Notes: generated by a model from the sequence alone, not told the origin. A stretch of 64,000 nt of DNA from Monodelphis domestica (GCF_027887165.1 NC_077233.1:229424872-229488871); one strand, 5' to 3'; shown: positions 23,490 through 61,362, numbered from the stretch's first letter. Numbers and translations are program-made.

Positions 23490-23685
23490 ATGGACCAAGC
23501 CATCACTTTTGCTAAGGACTTCCTGGCCAGTGGCATTTCTGTTGCTGTGTTCATTATAGAGGTAGCTGCTATCGTGTCAAACTACTGCTTCAAGTGTACC
23601 AAGCAAGGCTCTTACTTTGTTAGAAAGAGCAGACCAGAGCAGAGAATTCTGGAGATATTTTGCTGGTCATCTTGCTTCCAGTGGT
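23490..23685 (+). pseudogene. processed pseudogene fragment of a mitochondrial ADP/ATP carrier (SLC25A4/5/6-like)
   Basis: The 5' part translates MDQAITFAKDFLASGIS, matching the carrier start (DQAxSFAKDFLAGGI). Next comes a piece matching the coding sequence for RVKLLLQV with a small deletion (gtgtcaaactactgcttcaa). After an internal deletion, frame shift and gap, 23647-23685 reads FWRYFAGHLASSG, the carrier's FWRYFAGNLASGG block. Two separate family blocks in the right order make the assignment firm. No introns are present and most of the carrier is missing. Confidence 0.8.
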
Positions 23686-23837
23686 ATAGTTCCCCTCAAC
23701 TTAGGTCAACTAATTTAAATGTTATTTTGTATGACCATGAATTAGTATTTAATTACTTTTTAAAAATTATGATTCTCATTTAGACTTACATACTAGATAT
23801 TCTATTTTGTAGAGCTGAATAATTATTAGTCATAATC

Positions 23838-24050
23838 TAGGGGCAGCTAGGTGGCAAAGTAGACAGAATACCAGATCTGTAGGCAGGAAGATTTATCTTT
23901 GAGTTCAAATATGGCCTCAGATACTAACCCTGTGACCCTGGGCAAATCACTTTAAACCTGTTTGCCTTAGTTTCTTCATCTGTTAAATGAGCTGGAGAAG
24001 GAAATGTCAAACCACTCCAATATGGGAGTCACCTCATGTTGGACATTCTG
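23838..24050 (+). repeat. Mar-1-like SINE
   Basis: It begins ggggcagctaggtggcaaag and ends after aaaccactccaatatgggag. Confidence 0.8.
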
Positions 24051-24134
24051 CTATAAAATAATAAATACCCCCCAAAAATTCCAGGAGGAAAAAAGGAATT
24101 AGAAATGAGGAAGTAGAGACAATGAGTATAGATT

Positions 24135-24151
24135 CCCCCCCCCCCCCCCCC
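24135..24151. repeat. (C)n homopolymer, about 17 bp
   Basis: An uninterrupted C run, a likely sequencing and slippage hot spot. Confidence 0.95.
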
Positions 24152-25094
24152 AAGCTATGAAAGGAAGAGGAAAAATTTCTGGCCAAAAATGTCAGCCTAA
24201 ACAGGAGACAACCTTGGTAAAATCTTGAAGTGAAATACTGATTAGGAAATCCAATGAGAAACTATACTAAGTTACTTCTTTGGTCTAAAACTACACAAGA
24301 AGTCAGTTAGAATCCTGAGAACAGGAAAAGGAGCCTTTAGCAAAACCAGTACTAGTAAAGAATAGTTTTAGTGTGCTGGGAGAAGGGCAGGAGAATATTT
24401 ATAGCCTGAAAGACTCTATGTCTAGAGGCAATAAGACTGGAGAATTCTCCTGATAAAGCCCCTGGCTAGTTACAAAGCTCCAATTCAGGAATTAAAGCCA
24501 GAAAGATGAGTAAATCAAAGAAAACACTGGCCAGTATAAAAAATTATTGTAGATTCCTGGTGACACAGTAGATAGAACACCAGTCCTTAAGTCATTAAGG
24601 CATAGTAAATAAGACGAGTAAGGAAGACCAAATGAGGCATAAAACAGAGAGAAGTATACTTGCCAAAGGTGTTTGCCACTATGATGGACAATGTCTAGCA
24701 AAGAGTCCGAATGGAAGAGAGATTCTCCAAAGATGTTAGCCAAAGATTTTGTGCTGATTGTACCAATCCTTAAAACACTGACCAAGTTTTAAAATGAGAT
24801 CCATAATTATTCAATAGCATTTGGTCAAACTATTCATATAGGAAAAATTAAGTGAAGACTGCTTATTGAGATTTATCCATTTTCAGTTCTATGGACAGCT
24901 GTTTTGTCGATAAATGTTTCTTTGACAAATACTGTGGATATAGAAGGGATTACATAGAATGAAGCGTGTGATCTGGATGGCACTTGGGAGATCAGCATTT
25001 CAACAATCCCTGAAACAAAATTTCATCTTTTGAACAGTAACTTTCATACACACACATTGTATATATTTGGTATGCACATAGTTGTTTGAATTTT

Positions 25095-25212
25095 GTTTCT
25101 TTCTTTAGAATGTGAACTCCTAGAATGGAGGGATTGCTTTTACTTTTCTTTATCTCCTTAGCATTTAGCATGATTCCTGGCATGCAGTAAACAATAGATA
25201 AATGCTTTTGTT
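25095..25212 (+). repeat. L2 3' end
   Basis: It reads ttagaatgtgaactcctaga, then agcatgattcctggcatgca and ataaatgctt. Confidence 0.6.
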
Positions 25213-25234
25213 AAAGTCTGGTGCTACTATTTGG

Positions 25235-25840
25235 TTGTGAATCATGGAATCTTCAGGGCATCAAAATGGTGGTCACTCAAAGGACAATGGAAAAACTCAG
25301 TGAGCAGAATGGGTTATTGTTGACAACAAATTTATGTGCAAAGTAATATAGAAGATAACACCCAAAAGATGAAGGACCAGAAAAAAGGAAGGAAACATAC
25401 ATCTATTAAACACCTACTATGTGCTAGGTACTATGTGGAGTGCTTTACCAATATTATCTCCTTAGAACTGATGTTGAATCTCACAGCAACCATGTAAGAT
25501 AAATGTTATTATTATTATATCCCATTTACAGTTGAGGAAACCAAGGCAGACAGAGATTAAATAATTTACCTGGGTCACAGAGCTAGCAAATGCCTGAGAT
25601 GGGATTTGGTCTTTCTAACTTGGAAGACTGTTTTCCTGACTACAGACCCACTGCACCACCAAGCTGCCATAATAGGAAATTGGTTGGTCATATTGTAAGA
25701 GTGGAGGGTAACAGATAGATGGCTTGTGTGTTGCTTTGGTGAAGAGATCTAGAGGAAGGCTGCCAGCACATTGGGCATATAGGAAATTTATAGGAAGGCA
25801 TGGACAAGAATCTCACGGGATGAGAAGTTGTGGAAAATTT
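25235..25840 (+). mobile_element. RTE-clade LINE remnant, interrupted by a MIR
   Basis: Translated pieces resemble the C-terminal end of RTE/BovB ORF2: MVVTQRTMEKLSE before the MIR, and afterwards LVGHIVRVEGNRWMA and KRSRGRLPAHWA in neighbouring frames, matching the family's GHVVRxxDNRW and RGRPPTRW blocks. It is heavily decayed, with stops and frame changes. A MIR occupies 25390-25672. Confidence 0.65.
25390..25672 (-). repeat. MIR-family SINE, near full length
   Basis: It reads aaacacctactatgtgctag, cccatttacagttgaggaaa, gtcacagagctagcaaatgc, ending ccactgcaccaccaagctgc. Confidence 0.75.
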
Positions 25841-25854
25841 CCTCTTTAATGTCT

Positions 25855-26098
25855 TTGGGCACTGGGTCTTGAATCAGGAGTGACCTGAGGTCAATTCCAG
25901 TCTTAGATACTTCCTAGCTGACTGTGTGCAAATCTCTTAACCTTTATTTGGTTCAGTTTCCTCATCTGTAAAATGGGGATAACAGTAGCCCTTGCTTTCA
26001 CAGATTGGTATGAAGATCAAATGAGATAATTTTTATAAAAGCATTTTGTATAGAGCCTGGCACATAGTAGGTACTACATAAATGTCAGTTGTTATTCA
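25855..26098 (+). repeat. MIR/Ther-type SINE
   Basis: It contains cagtttcctcatctgtaaaa, gatcaaatgagataattttt and ctggcacatagtaggtacta. Confidence 0.75.
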
Positions 26099-26679
26099 GG
26101 GGTCTTATTTTTATAGTTGGTGGATCCTGTGTAGACTGGGTCCTGAAGCTAAAGGTCACATTATTATTTTGGGTAATTTTTTTACTGTCTTGTGGAAATT
26201 TCTAGCAGTCCCCACTCCCCCCCACTGGTGGCACTCTGTTACTGTTTTGGAGTAAAATTAATAACCATTTGCTGGACCTGGGAGGCAGAGATGCCATTCC
26301 CACTCCCCTGTAAGAGATCACAGGCTTGTGGTCTGGAATAGCTTTAGTCCTGGAGGAATTTAGTTTCTAATAGGAGAGGTTAGAGTCTTCTTTTTTTCAC
26401 ATTCTTCTGCTCATTACAACTTCCATATTAGTACTGTAGGGAAAAATTGCTTAAGGGTTAGGTTCTGGTTCTTGTCCAGGGGTTTTCCAAAAGGTAGATA
26501 GAAAGGTAGTCATTATGGAACATTTCTTTATTACGTATGCACAAATGAAATGCTGAACAACATAAAAGACTCATAGATTCGTGGTCTATTACTGCATTGA
26601 CAGAACAAAACAGTATTCAGTAAAACAAACTTATAACTGCTGTTAATCATCCCTCTGGAGGCTCTTCAACCTTATTATC

Positions 26680-26770
26680 AGAACAGAAAGTGTCTGAGAC
26701 CAGATTTGAACCAAAGTCCTTCTGACTCTGGACCTGACACTCTGTCCACTGTGCTACCTAGCTGTTCCAC
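26680..26770 (-). repeat. SINE head fragment
   Basis: In reverse: gaccagatttgaaccaaagt and ctgtccactgtgctacctag. Confidence 0.65.
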
Positions 26771-27639
26771 CACAGCCCCCTCCCCCTTTTTAAAGTCTTT
26801 TTGCATGCGTCTCTTCCTATTCTACATTTTCTGTGGAGTTTAAACTCTTAGGGAATGCTGTTTTCCCTCTCTCTTCCCTATCTGTGTGCAGTTGTATCAT
26901 AACAGAATGGAAATCCTGTCAGACACAAGTTTATATCACTAGAAAATATGGTGACCATCTCTTATGATTCCAGGTGCCATTCCCAAAGAAGTAGAGCCTC
27001 TCTTGAAGATGTGAGATGTGTCAAGGATTCAGGGAATTTGAGGTGACTTGCCAAGCCAACAGGGTGATAGTGAATTTAAGTCATCTAGGGGTGACCTAAT
27101 TCCATGATACCTTCCCAAATGAAATCTTAATTTTACCACATTCCAGAATAGCTGGGAAACCATCTGATTGTCATAATCTGCAGTTGAGGAGTCAAGTGCT
27201 ATCTCCAGGAAACCTCTTGATTTTCTTTTCTAGTCTTTTTTGAACCATTGGTCCTAACTGTATTATTTAAGCAGCCAAAGTAAGTAGTCCATAAATTTGT
27301 TATTGAAATATTAAAATAAAATACAGATAAAACACCAAAATTAAAAAACAAACCTAGTTGTTTTTTACTTTAGTTTTAGTTACTTTAACTTTAGTTAATT
27401 GAGTAGTCCACCCAACCATTTGTGGAGGTGGGAGAGACTGGTCCTTTGATTTCATTGGTATAGGAAAATATGGGGTATGGAAATTCCCTCTATTAGTATA
27501 GGTATCATCTTCTCTAAAATTTAATGATCTTAGAGAGTTGCCTAGACACTGAGAGGCTCATTCTCAGCATTCATAATTCATAGTTCATTCTGAGATACAG
27601 GAAGTAGGACAGGCACAGGAAGAGACATCATCCCAGATG

Positions 27640-27800
27640 AAGAAGCCCCCTCTACAAATGCGGTCAACACCTAGTCTTAGAGTGTTGCCTAGGATAGGTG
27701 CAACTTAAGTCAGGTCAGGGTTAGCATCATATAGTGTATGTCTGATATGTCAGATTTGAACCTTCATGCTTTCAAGGTCAAGCTCTCTATCTCCTGGTAG
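27640..27800 (-). repeat. worn SINE
   Basis: Only weak matches to the acagatgagg and agatttgaaccttcatgctt boxes remain, with a gctctctatc end. Confidence 0.35.
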
Positions 27801-28289
27801 TGATTAGAAAAAGAACTAAGGTCTTAGGCTGTCAAGTCCATCATCAGACCTCCTATAGTGAATGCCACATTCACTCAACACTAAATAGTTTCCAAGATGA
27901 CTGAATGCTGAATGCTCAGTCTCCGAAAATTCCATGAGTGGTCCCCTAGTCTCAGCCCCTTTCAGCATTAGCCAAAGAGATGAGGGCCTTGGAACTTCAG
28001 AGATAAAGACCTCAAAGGTGATCACATGGAATGGAAAGGGAGGAATTCCATTGTCCTTTCTGCCAGTCATTAAGCCTGTGATGAACTTCTAAAGTATTTG
28101 GGATGGTATCTGGTGCCCCCAATGATGCTCAAACCACTATGAGAGTATTGGAGACTTCCCTTCTATTAAAGCTAACTGGTTGAGTAAAGAGACATGGCTA
28201 GCAATGACTAGGTACAGCAGTCCTCTCTTTTTATAGTTGAATTTTCAAATTATGATTTTCTGGCTTTTCAGAATAATTGATATGAGGGA

Positions 28290-28319
28290 GACACACAAAA
28301 CACACACACACACACACAC
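28290..28319. repeat. (CA)n microsatellite
   Basis: About 13 CA steps with one early interruption. Confidence 0.9.
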
Positions 28320-28864
28320 CTATATACAGACTTCTTATATGCTCTCCCGAGGCTACACACATACTTCAGCTCTGCAAATAGATATAAAATATCTTTAGGT
28401 ACAAACATTTATACCATCTTCAAAACTTGTTCCTACCCTTCCCTAGGGTCATAGAGGGGGATTAAGGACTCAGAGGAGAGAATGGAAACATGGTGCTAGA
28501 AGGCAGAGTCTAGATTTTGGATTGGTGTGCTCACAGGATGCTATGTTTGAACAAGACCAGTGGATCCCCAGAAACTGGCATCACTGAGATTTTATACGTA
28601 TGTTCTTTATTCTCTGTACACATGTATATTACATATAGCTATGTACATATTCTTTTACAGCCAGCTGAAAAAATCAGAACCAAAAACTGGTACCAAAGTG
28701 ACTTGAGGCACAATTTCTGTTGAACAGGAAATGCAACCAAGATCAGAGTAACAATTTTATAGCTTGGGACATACCAAGGTCTCTCAAGTATAGGTAACAA
28801 TAGATAAGTAAGACATCAATTAAAGAGATGGATCAAATGGGACGCAGTTAAATTGGGTCTAAAC

Positions 28865-29080
28865 TGGAGTTCTTAATTTGAGATCTACAGATCCCCAATA
28901 GGTCTATGGATAGATTTCAGGAGGGCCCATGAACTTGGATGGGGTAAAAAAAAAATAACATCTTTCTTTTTTCTAACCTCTAAAATTTAGTATTTCCTTC
29001 AGTTATGAATTTTTTAAAAAAAGAACATTATTCCGAGAAGGGGTTCACAACACACACAAAAAAAAGATTAAGAACCCCTG
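28865..29080. mobile_element. non-autonomous hAT-like element (family 'ggttcttaa')
   Basis: The ends tggagttcttaatttgagat and gattaagaacccctg are inverted repeats. The interior has ctatggatagatttcaggag and catgaacttggatgggg. The 8-bp flanks gtctaaac (28857-28864) and atctaaac (29081-29088) differ at one base. A related copy is at 61105. Confidence 0.7.
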
Positions 29081-29304
29081 ATCTAAACTAAATTTTAATA
29101 CATCAGAGAAAGTCTTGAAGTAAGAAGAAAAAGACAGTGGGATTTTTTTTTTGGACTTCCTGAAAAGAATTTGGAAGCCATCTTATGTCTCATGCCCTCT
29201 TACCTCCTTCTTAGCCCTGGACAAGTCTTGTAGGAACCTGCTAGTATCTTTTTCCAAGGGGCTCAGGGCTTGGTATCTCCATCAGTTCCTAACCTGGACA
29301 TGTT

Positions 29305-29310
29305 TTATTT
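29305..29310 (-). terminator. candidate SDR42E2 poly(A) signal AATAAA
   Basis: The minus strand reads AATAAA here, about 55 bases past the SDR42E2 stop codon, which would give a very short 3' UTR. It is the first canonical hexamer I see after the stop. AT-rich hexamers are common, so this is only a good candidate. Confidence 0.5.
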
Positions 29311-29364
29311 CAGGGCTAGGTACTGCTGAAGTGACAGGAGCCTGTGGAGCTTGCATGGTGACTG

Positions 29365-55374
<26,010 letters not shown>

Positions 55375-56137
55375 CTTCTAAAGTCCCATTTAGGTCACTG
55401 CTTCCTGGTACCTGTTGAACAAATTCCACAATAACAACAGCAAATGACTCCCTCCTCCCTTAAACCAAACAGCAATTTTTAAGAAAGAAACTTAGTTAAC
55501 GGAACCATCGTTCTGTTCTGCAGATCACCATATATCCATATAGAACCACAGATCCCGGGTCTAAATTCATCCAAACCTGGGGTTTCAGAACCCCAGAGTT
55601 ACTGGGCATGGCATAGGAGGGTGTGTAGGGGTGGAGATCCCCAATATTTCTAGCATAGTTTCTTGTACCTTGAGCCACATAGAGCCACCTCTCAGCTTCT
55701 CATCCAGCCAGTGGAATTCACGCTCATGCAAGGATTTATTTTTTTACTTTTTTATTTTTATAAGGGATTTTTTAAAGGGGGGCAAGGGGTTTGTCTCATA
55801 TAGAAAATCCCCTGGCAAGTGAGGTTAAAGGAGGCTTAGATTTGACTATTCCACATTCCTCTTAGGGCTGACCCCTGAGAAAATCTGCAGAGCAGTTACT
55901 TCTTTCAGCTTCCCTTCCATCCTACCCATCCCTCATGCTCAATTCTGCACAGCAGATCTTTGCTCCTCTTGGATATTGGGCCATCTATGCCTTTCATTAC
56001 TCTCTAGGCCGTGCTCCTAATACATCTAGACTTTCTCTACAATGTCTGAGTCAGGTTCCTTTATTTCTTCCAACCCATTTTTTATTTTTCATTTATATGC
56101 TATTTTCTTTCATTAGAAAAAAAGTTTCTTCTTTTTT

Positions 56138-56318
56138 TAACCTATACTTTCCATCTTAGAATCAATACTGCTTCCAGTATTGGTTCCAAGGCAGGAGAGG
56201 TAAGGGCTAGGCAATGGGGGTTAAGTGCCCAGGGGTACACATCTAGGAAGTGTCAAATTTGAATCCAGGACTTCTCATTTCTAGGCCTGACTCTTAATCC
56301 ACTGAGCCACTGATAAGC
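56138..56318 (-). repeat. tRNA-derived marsupial SINE (gaaggtaa type), older
   Basis: In reverse: ctatactttccatcttagaa, gtaagggctaggcaatgggg, taatccactgagccactgat. Confidence 0.75.
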
Positions 56319-57174
56319 TTTCTGAAGGCAGGGACCACCTTCCTTTCTGCTTTTATTTATCTTTCTAGGCTTAGCTTTGTTATTTTCAGTTGATATTGGA
56401 GTGATTTACTGTTTCCTTCTTCAGCTCCTTTTACATATGAGGAATATGTAAAAAAAAAATAAAATAAAACTTGAGTTTTAGAAAGGTGTCAGGGTCTCAG
56501 AGGCCAGTAAAAGACCTTTGAAATCAAATGATCACTGGCTTAGCATCAGAAATGTGGAGGTAGAGGTGGATGGGATATCAGCCTTTTGTCCAAAGCCTTT
56601 TATTTAGGCTATGCTTCCTCGGGAAGGAGGCAGCAGAAGGGTAGAGATAAGGCTAAGGCCCTAGAGGCCAGATTCCTTCACCTCCAGATCAGCTGCTGGC
56701 CCTGAGAGTACCAAGCCTGCTTCCCCTCAGTTGCCTCCTCAGCCAGTTTGCCTTATGTTAGAAAGATCACTGAATATGTAATCAGGGAGACCTGACATCT
56801 GTGATGCTTTTCTCCTTTGTTAAATGGGGATGATAACAACACCTACCTTACAGGTTGACACTCCTTCCCCTAAGGATCATCTAGAAGATCATGAATGCCA
56901 AATACTTTGCAAAGCTTAAAGTTACGATTATTATTACTATCATCATTTAAAGGGGGATAAGGATTAGATTTGTGATTTCATTGACATAAGGTAGGTCTGG
57001 ATGAAGAAACTTTTGGCATGCAGCTCAGCACCTTCTCTACAATTTGTAATCTTAGAAAACTGAGAAGTTAAGTAACTTGGGCAGGGTCCAGTTAGAGGCA
57101 GGATCTGAACCTGTGTCTTCCTGACTCCAAGGTCCCTTATCTAACTACTGTACTATAATATCTCTATCGTTTAA

Positions 57175-57325
57175 AACTCAACTGAAAGATCATCTTCTCC
57201 ATGAAGTCTTCCCCCATCACTGGCTGCCTTTTCTCCTCTATACCTCCCATTTAATTAATGTTCCCTTTGTTTCCTCAGGTCTCTTATAAGAATTCACATT
57301 TTCTTTAGTGCTTAAAATTCAAGGT
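57175..57325 (+). repeat. L2 fragment
   Basis: It reads gatcatcttctccatgaagt followed by tttagtgctt. Confidence 0.55.
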
Positions 57326-57367
57326 TGTTTACTCACAAATTTTTTTTTGAGATAGGTTTTGTATTTT

Positions 57368-57622
57368 TTGTTGTTGAGTTTTTTCAATCATATTCCATTC
57401 TTTATGACTTCACTGGGAGTTTTCTTGGTAAAGATACTGGAGTGGTTTGCCATTTTCTTCTCCAACTCATTTTTACAGGTGAGGAAACTGAGGCAGAGTG
57501 AAGTGACTTGTCCACGGTCACTCAGCTAATAAATGTCTGAGTCCAAATTTGAATTCAGGAAGATGGGTCTTTCTGATTCCAGACCCAGAACTCTATCCAC
57601 TGTGCTACCTAGCTGCTCAATA
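57368..57622 (-). repeat. Mar-1-like SINE, near full length
   Basis: It runs in reverse from ttgttgttgagttttttcaa through gaggaaactgaggcagagtg to ctgtgctacctagctgctca. Confidence 0.85.
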
Positions 57623-57927
57623 TCCCTATTTTCCATAAAAGACAACTGAGGCTCAGTAAAGCTGAGTGACTTGTTTGTGGTCACATAAATAGTAAGTATA
57701 TAAGGTGAGGTTTGAACCCAAGTCTGCAAGACTTCAATGCTTGTTTTATTTTCACACTACCATACTGCTTTATATCACACTTTGTTTTTGCCTTTTTGTG
57801 ACACTTGTATTAGTGAACAAAATTAATGCTTAACAAATACAGATTTCCATGAAGACAAGAGCTTCTCTAAATTCTCTGATCAATATTTAATTAAACATTA
57901 AATCATTAAAAAAAAAAAGAAATCCAG

Positions 57928-58110
57928 GGGGCAGCTGGGTAGCTCGGTGGCTTGAGAGCCAGGCCTAGAGATGGGAGGTCCTAGGTTCAAATCTGGTCTC
58001 AGACACTTCCCAGCTGTGTGACTCTGGCCAAGTCACTTGACCCCCATTTCCTAGCCCATACCACTCTTCTGCCTTGGAGCCAATACATAGTATCTGTTTC
58101 AAGGCAGAAG
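57928..58110 (+). repeat. tRNA-derived marsupial SINE (gaaggtaa type)
   Basis: It starts ggggcagctgggtagctcgg and runs to ccaatacatagtatctgttt and caaggcagaag. It then passes directly into a reverse SINE-like piece ending at about 58252. Confidence 0.85.
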
Positions 58111-58252
58111 AACAGTAAGAATTAGGCAGCTGGAATTAAATTATTTGTCTAGGGTCAAACAGTTAGGAAGTATCTGAGGTAAAATTTGAACTCAGATCCT
58201 CTTGCCTCCAAGCTTGGCTTGCTATCCATTAAACTAAGCCACTGAGCTAACC
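58105..58252 (-). repeat. SINE head fragment, reverse, abutting the forward SINE
   Basis: It has ttatttgtctagggtcaaac, gaactcagatcctcttgcct and aactaagccactgagctaac. Confidence 0.6.
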
Positions 58253-58254
58253 TT

Positions 58255-58870
58255 AAACAAACTCTTATGAAGTATCTACTGTGTGTAGGGCATTGGGAGT
58301 ATAAAAATGCCTTTAGGAGCTTACCATCAAGAAATTATAAGGGTGTGTGTGTATGTGTGTATGTGTGTGTGTTACCTATTTATTCAAAAAGTGGCTTATA
58401 AGGTAGGGTGTGATAAAAACAAAGGGCACTGTTAGAAAAATTGAGAAGGGAGAGAACACTTTTAGCTGAATACAGGGTTGGGTGGTCAGGGGAGGCTTCT
58501 TGGAGGTGATATCTGAGTGGAATGTTAAAGGAAGGGAGGAACTTCATAAGGCAGAGATGAGCAGTGAATTAATTCTAGGCAGAGGAGTCTACCTTTGTAA
58601 ACTCCCAGAAGCAGGATTTAGCATGGTTAAGGCAAGAATGAGACCCATTCTTATTGACCCCAGCTTTTAATTACACCGAATTGTAATGCAGTGTGCAAAG
58701 AGGGTAGTGTGAAAGTAGGCTTGGAATACTGGGTTTGACCTAAGATTATAGAGATCCTCAAATGCGGGGCTAAGCACTCTGTTCTGTCCTTTAGTTAGTG
58801 GGGAACCACACAGTAGTTTAGAAAAGATAGGGAAGTGGTTAGAACTATGTCTAAGGAAGATTTTGGCTGC
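58255..58870 (+). repeat. 'repeat X', longest continuous copy
   Basis: Head gaagtatctactgtgtgtag, body ggtcaggggaggcttcttgg and tctaggcagaggagtctacc, later part gaaaagatagggaagtggtt. A (GT)n-rich patch at about 58341-58372 lies within it. Confidence 0.5.
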
Positions 58871-59029
58871 TGTGGGAAGCTCTAGCTCCAGACTCCTCTT
58901 AAGTTCTAGTTCTAAGTCACCAACTAACTGTCTAGTGAACAATTTTGAACAGAATGGGCTTCATGCCTGCAACAGAATCCATTGTCTTTTCCTCCAAACT
59001 CACATTTCTTTTAAACTTCCTATTAATGG

Positions 59030-59175
59030 GGAGGCCACTTCTATTCTTCTAATCACACAATTTGAAATCTTAGTGTTATCTTCTACTGTAAAATAGGGAT
59101 AATAATAACACTTACTGCACAGGATTGTTATGAGGGTCAAATGAAATATTCATAAAGTGTTTATTTAGCACAGTG
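59030..59175 (+). repeat. MIR/Ther-type SINE tail cut by the TTCC tract
   Basis: It reads aggattgttatgagggtcaa and tatttagcacagtgc, where the expected cctggc ending is replaced by the repeat. Confidence 0.6.
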
Positions 59176-59692
59176 CTTCCTTCCTTCCTTCCTTCCTTCC
59201 TTCCTTCCTTCCTTCCTTCCTTCCTTCCTTCCTTCCTTCCTTCCTTCCTTCCTTCCTTCCTTCCTCCCTCCCTCCCTCCCTCCCTCCCTTCCTTCCTTCC
59301 TTCCTTCCTTCCTTCCTTCCTTCCCTCCCTGTCCCCTTTCTTCCCTCCCTCTCTTCTTTCTTTTCTCCTTTCTTCCTTTCCTTCCTCTTTTCTTTCTTCC
59401 CTTTTCCCTTTCCTCCCTTTTTATTTTTCCTTCTTTCTTCCTTTCCTCCACTCCTCCTTCATTCCTTCCCTGTCCCCTTTCCACTCTCTTCTTTTTTCTT
59501 CTTTCCTCCTTTTCTTTCTTCCCTGCCTTCCTTTATTCTTTCCCTTTCTACCCTCTTCCTTTCTTTTCTTCCCTTCCTTCCTCTCTTCTTTCCTTGCTCT
59601 CTCCCTTCCCTCCTTATTCTCTTCCTTTCATTCTTCTTCCCTCTCTCCTGTATTTTTTTCTTTCCTCCCTTTTCTTCATTCTTTCTCACTCT
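59176..59692. repeat. (TTCC)n/(CCCT)n microsatellite and long polypyrimidine tract
   Basis: A clean TTCC/TCCC array spans about 59176-59332 and decays into about 360 bp of almost pure C/T. Long open frames on both strands are low-complexity artefacts. Confidence 0.97.
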
Positions 59693-59694
59693 AT

Positions 59695-60358
59695 ATTCAA
59701 TCAGCTGTCAATTTATGCAATTTCAATCTCTACCACATCTCTCATGTATATCTCTTTCTCTCTACTCACAAAACCACAACCTTAGTCTAAGCCCTTATTA
59801 CCTCTCTCCTGAGCTACTGCAATATCCTAACTGGTTTCCATGCCTTAATTCTCTCTTCATTCCAAGCTATTCTTCACACAGTCACCAAACTGATTTTTCT
59901 AAAGTGTCGGTCTAGTCATGCCACTGCCCTTCTCCTCTTTACCCACTTTATGGAGATCGAATGGCACCCTATTGCTTCTAAAATAAAATAGCCCTTTCTT
60001 TCCATTCCAAACCTTCTTCATGTCCTCTGAAGTCTAGCCTACTTGCTGTTCTTTCTGTATGACTCTCCATTTTTTTCCCCACTCTTCCACTGGCTGTCTC
60101 CTATCCCTGGAAATCTCCTCTTTCTTCCTTTAAGACTCAGATCAAGAGTTATGCATGAGTTATAGTGTCTGGTCCTTTCAGTTGCCAATGCTTTCCCCTT
60201 CATGGTTACCTTGTATGTGCTTTTTGTATGCCTACACACATATTTAGATGTATATGTTGTCTTCCAGGTACTACGTAAGCTCTTTGAGGGAGGAGGGCAG
60301 GGACTGTTACACTTTTGTCATTTTATCCCCAATGCTTAGTCTGGTGTATGACACATAA
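59695..60358 (+). repeat. L2 LINE 3' region
   Basis: It contains tagtcatgccactgcccttc, caccctattgcttctaaaat and atgcttagtctggtgtatga, the L2 order. Confidence 0.7.
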
Positions 60359-60439
60359 ATTTCTTCTGGTTTGCCTGCCTAAATGATGGAAATGGGAATG
60401 GATGGAGGTGGAGAGACCAGTTGAGAGTCAAACAAGTTT

Positions 60440-60730
60440 ATCAAATAATTTAATTTAGTAAAATGATTTATTAAATGTCTATAAGTGTTAGAAACTCTAC
60501 TAGGTCCTGAAGACAAAAGCCAAACAGTGCCAACTTTCATTCTAGTAGGGGAAACAACGTGTGACCATATAGGTACAGACAAAATGAAAGTCCAGGCAAA
60601 AGGTGATTTATGCCTGAATCTAGACCACAGGTGAGTAGAGATGATGGTAGGGATGTAAGAGAGGTTTTGGAGGCAGAATGGACTGGTCCTGGCAAATGAC
60701 TAGATATGAGGGAGAAAGAAACATAAGAGA
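60440..60730 (+). repeat. 'repeat X' head and tail pieces
   Basis: The head (ttaaatgtctataagtgtta) is joined to tail boxes (agagatgatggtagggatgt, gaatggactggtcctggcaa). Confidence 0.4.
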
Positions 60731-61104
60731 TTATGTGAAATTTTAAGTCCAGGTGTCTACTGGGAAGATGGCGATGCCATCAACAGAGAGAGGGAAGTTG
60801 TTAGTATAGACTAGTTGGTACAGTTTTCCCCCCTGGGTGGGGTAGTGTTGGATTCATATCCTAAGCCAGTGCCCACTGTAGGACTTGACATTTATTGAGT
60901 TAATTTGCAAGTCCCCATTTCTACTTTTTTGGAACCTTTTCCCTACTACAGGTCTCAGGAATACAAATCAATGCAACAGACAATCATCTCAGGGGGGTTG
61001 AACCCAACAAATCACCCATCCAGCATTGATATCCCATTGAAATCTTGTAGAAAACACCTTACAAATGAGCCCTGTGAAGCCCAAAGGGATAGGTTAGGTA
61101 GAGC

Positions 61105-61360
61105 CAGGGTTCTTAATCTGGGAATGGGAACAGATCTATGGATATGAGGCCTATGAACTTGGGTGGGAAAACAATCTCATCTTTATTCTCACTAACTCCT
61201 AGTGAAATTTTTAACAAGCCCTTCACAGATGAACATAGGCAACAAACAAAAGTAATATTGGACTTTGCTGCCAAAAGAAATCACGGATATTTTCAAATCA
61301 CATTATATTTGTGGCAGATTTCAAAATTAATAACAATAATAACTAGCACTTTAAAGTAAA
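61105..61360 (+). mobile_element. hAT-like element, left part only
   Basis: It starts cagggttcttaatctgggaa and keeps cctatgaacttgggtgggaa, the same family as 28865-29080. It stops where the L1 at 61363 begins; no right end is seen. Confidence 0.6.
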
Positions 61361-61362
61361 AA

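Larger units (their letters stand above)
18550..29300. other. intergenic stretch between the tRNA and SDR42E2
   Basis: No functional gene is recognised. It contains retropseudogene fragments, one SPIN element, an RTE remnant, SINEs, L2 pieces and simple repeats (listed separately). Stretches at 24050-24840 and 26100-28860 hold mostly unassigned sequence. Confidence 0.6.

Noticed and set aside
23490-23783. 97-codon frame taken as a gene
   Set aside because: Only its start matches the ADP/ATP carrier; the later carrier block is in another frame, so it is a retropseudogene.
24492-24785. 97-codon minus-strand frame
   Set aside because: No recognisable domain, and part of the region has SINE-like wording; chance open frame is likely.
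59173-59790. 205-codon frame of Ser/Phe/Leu/Pro repeats
   Set aside because: It is the translation of the TTCC and pyrimidine tract.
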